DNA of 13,740 nt, taken from NCBI GenBank assembly GCA_046728075.1, contig JBKPDV010000085.1, positions 1 to 13,740 of the forward strand, written 5' to 3'. Source of the stretch: JBKPDV01 sp046728075 (GTDB taxonomy: Bacteria; Acidobacteriota; Thermoanaerobaculia; UBA5066; Gp7-AA6). Below are positions 12,854 to 13,740 of this stretch, one piece after another (position 1 is the stretch's first letter; each line of letters starts with the position of its first letter). Below the pieces are notes generated by a model that worked only from the letters and a program-made list of their open reading frames with translations, made no database searches and was not told where the DNA came from. Both the position numbers and the translations under genes were made by a program.

Positions 12854-13739
12854 CCCTCAGGCGGCCCGCTAGTCCTGCCGCCACCAAAGGTGCCAGCGCA
12901 ATGGCCGTCCGCGACAGCGTCGTGCGCGCCAGCCAGGTGGGGCCGAGGACGGCGAGAGCCGGAATCGACACATACACGACGAGGCATACGGCGGCCAGAC
13001 CGAGCAGGCGATCCGCGAAGGGAGTCCGACGCCCGGCGGCGAACAGAAGGGTCAGACACGCGAGAATGGGCCAGGCCGGCCGGAATCCCTCGGCGAAGCA
13101 GACGCGCAGCGATTCGGCCAGGCGCGCTGGCAGCTCGCCGATCCGCGAGCCAAGAAAGGCAAGGTCGAAGTCACGCGGCGTCGCCCCGCCAGAGACGATC
13201 CGGTTCAGGCCGAAGACCACGAGGGCCGGAAGCGCACAGGCGGCGGCCGCCCGCCAGCGGACCGAACGCCGCGCCGCCATCGAACCGACTGCGCCGGCGG
13301 CCGCCAGGAGCAGGCCCTCGTTCTTGAGCGCCGCCGACAAGAGGGACGCGACGGCCAGTCGCCGCGGGGCTCCTGTGTCCGTCTCGTCCATGCAGTCGGA
13401 GTAAGCCGCGCCGAAAAGGAGGAAGAGGCAGGAGAGCGGAATCTCGGCCATTCCGGTCAGGAACCCGGAGTAGAGCGGCTCGAGCTGAGAGAGCAGTGCC
13501 GCCGCGGCGAGGGGGACAGGCCAGGAGACGCCGCGCCGCCGCAGCCACCCGAAGAGCGCCGCGAGCGAGGCGACCTGAAAAAATGGGAAGAGCAGAGCCA
13601 GCGCGTGATCGTCCCATCGGTTGAGGAGCGAAGCCGCACCGGCGTAGATCAGGGGCAGGCCGAGCGGGTATTCCGGATGGGAGAACGCGTAGAAAGAAGG
13701 CGGAAGGACGTCCGCCGGAAAGCGCTTCGCGAGAAAGAG
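12834..13739 (-). CDS. Polytopic membrane protein, probable GT-C-type glycosyltransferase (5' partial)
   Basis: The frame is open to the right edge, so the N-terminus is outside the window; 301 residues are visible. The first internal Met (13451) is not the likely start because hydrophobic protein-like sequence continues upstream of it. The visible part has several membrane segments: an aromatic-rich stretch with FSHPEYPLGLPLIYAG, then ALALLFPFFQVASLAALFG, VPLAAAALLSQL, GMAEIPLSCLFLLFGAAY, AAAACALPALVVFGL, PAWPILACLTLLFAA, LLGLAAVCLVVYVSIPALAVL and TAIALAPLVAAGLAG. The HPEYP...P...G segment and the GMAEIPL segment resemble the PMT/ArnT-like GT-C families, which transfer sugars from lipid-phosphate donors outside the membrane. 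The conserved first loop acidic motif would be upstream and cannot be checked. The C-terminal GVRREP and the TGA stop are encoded inside a heptamer array. It is convergent with the GT2 gene, whose type of product could be its donor; that link is an inference. Confidence 0.75.
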   Translation of the reverse strand, partial: LFLAKRFPADVLPPSFYAFSHPEYPLGLPLIYAGAASLLNRWDDHALALLFPFFQVASLAALFGWLRRRGVSWPVPLAAAALLSQLEPLYSGFLTGMAEIPLSCLFLLFGAAYSDCMDETDTGAPRRLAVASLLSAALKNEGLLLAAAGAVGSMAARRSVRWRAAAACALPALVVFGLNRIVSGGATPRDFDLAFLGSRIGELPARLAESLRVCFAEGFRPAWPILACLTLLFAAGRRTPFADRLLGLAAVCLVVYVSIPALAVLGPTWLARTTLSRTAIALAPLVAAGLAGRLRGVRREP

Positions 13740-13740
13740 C

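Noticed and set aside
12834..13451. Membrane protein starting at the Met at 13451
   Set aside because: Translation upstream to the window edge stays open and is hydrophobic, with a HPEYP motif, so that Met is internal.

Overview
The window is GC-rich, densely coded DNA from a diderm (Gram-negative-type) bacterium. It encodes the lipid A enzyme LpxC, an NtrY/NtrX-type two-component system with a sigma-54 activator, and genes for envelope glycans. The gene set, the composition and the intergenic short-word tandem repeats fit a high-GC lineage such as Acidobacteriota (Thermoanaerobaculia-like). That placement is an inference from general resemblance, and no marker gene here proves it. I see no mobile element, CRISPR array, rRNA or tRNA.

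Layout, left to right: (1) the 3' nine-tenths of lpxC, cut at the window edge; (2) a 351-nt gap without a credible gene but with three stem-loops; (3) a tightly overlapping operon of a secreted DUF4390 protein, an NtrY-like membrane histidine kinase and an NtrX-like sigma-54-dependent response regulator; (4) a convergent, minus-strand glutamate formimidoyltransferase; (5) a divergent pair made of a 792-residue single-pass TPR protein and an RDD-family membrane protein that starts inside the TPR stop codon; (6) a glutamine-dependent NAD+ synthetase; (7) a SAM methyltransferase overlapping a family-2 glycosyltransferase; (8) a convergent, minus-strand polytopic membrane protein that looks like a GT-C glycosyltransferase and runs off the right edge.

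How the genes relate: units 3, 5 and 7 are translationally coupled sets with 4-nt stop/start overlaps, so each probably works as one functional unit. Unit 3 is a signalling system with an associated exported protein. Unit 5 is an uncharacterised envelope or scaffold pair. Unit 7, perhaps with unit 8, points to glycan or lipid-linked sugar metabolism. LpxC, FtcD and NadE are housekeeping or metabolic enzymes with complete visible active sites.

The most unusual feature is in the spacers. Four of the five between separate transcription units (after NtrX, before NadE, after NadE, and after the glycosyltransferase) hold short words of 7, 8 or 11 bp, repeated in tandem and mostly arranged as inverted arms. 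The fifth, upstream of the TPR gene, holds a direct array only. The words differ between sites, but several contain a stop codon (TAG or TGA). Because the period is not a multiple of three, the stops fall in successive reading frames. Three genes (NtrX-like, GT2 and GT-C-like) end on a stop codon inside such an array, and the NadE start codon sits in the last unit of another. This is the best candidate here for something undescribed.
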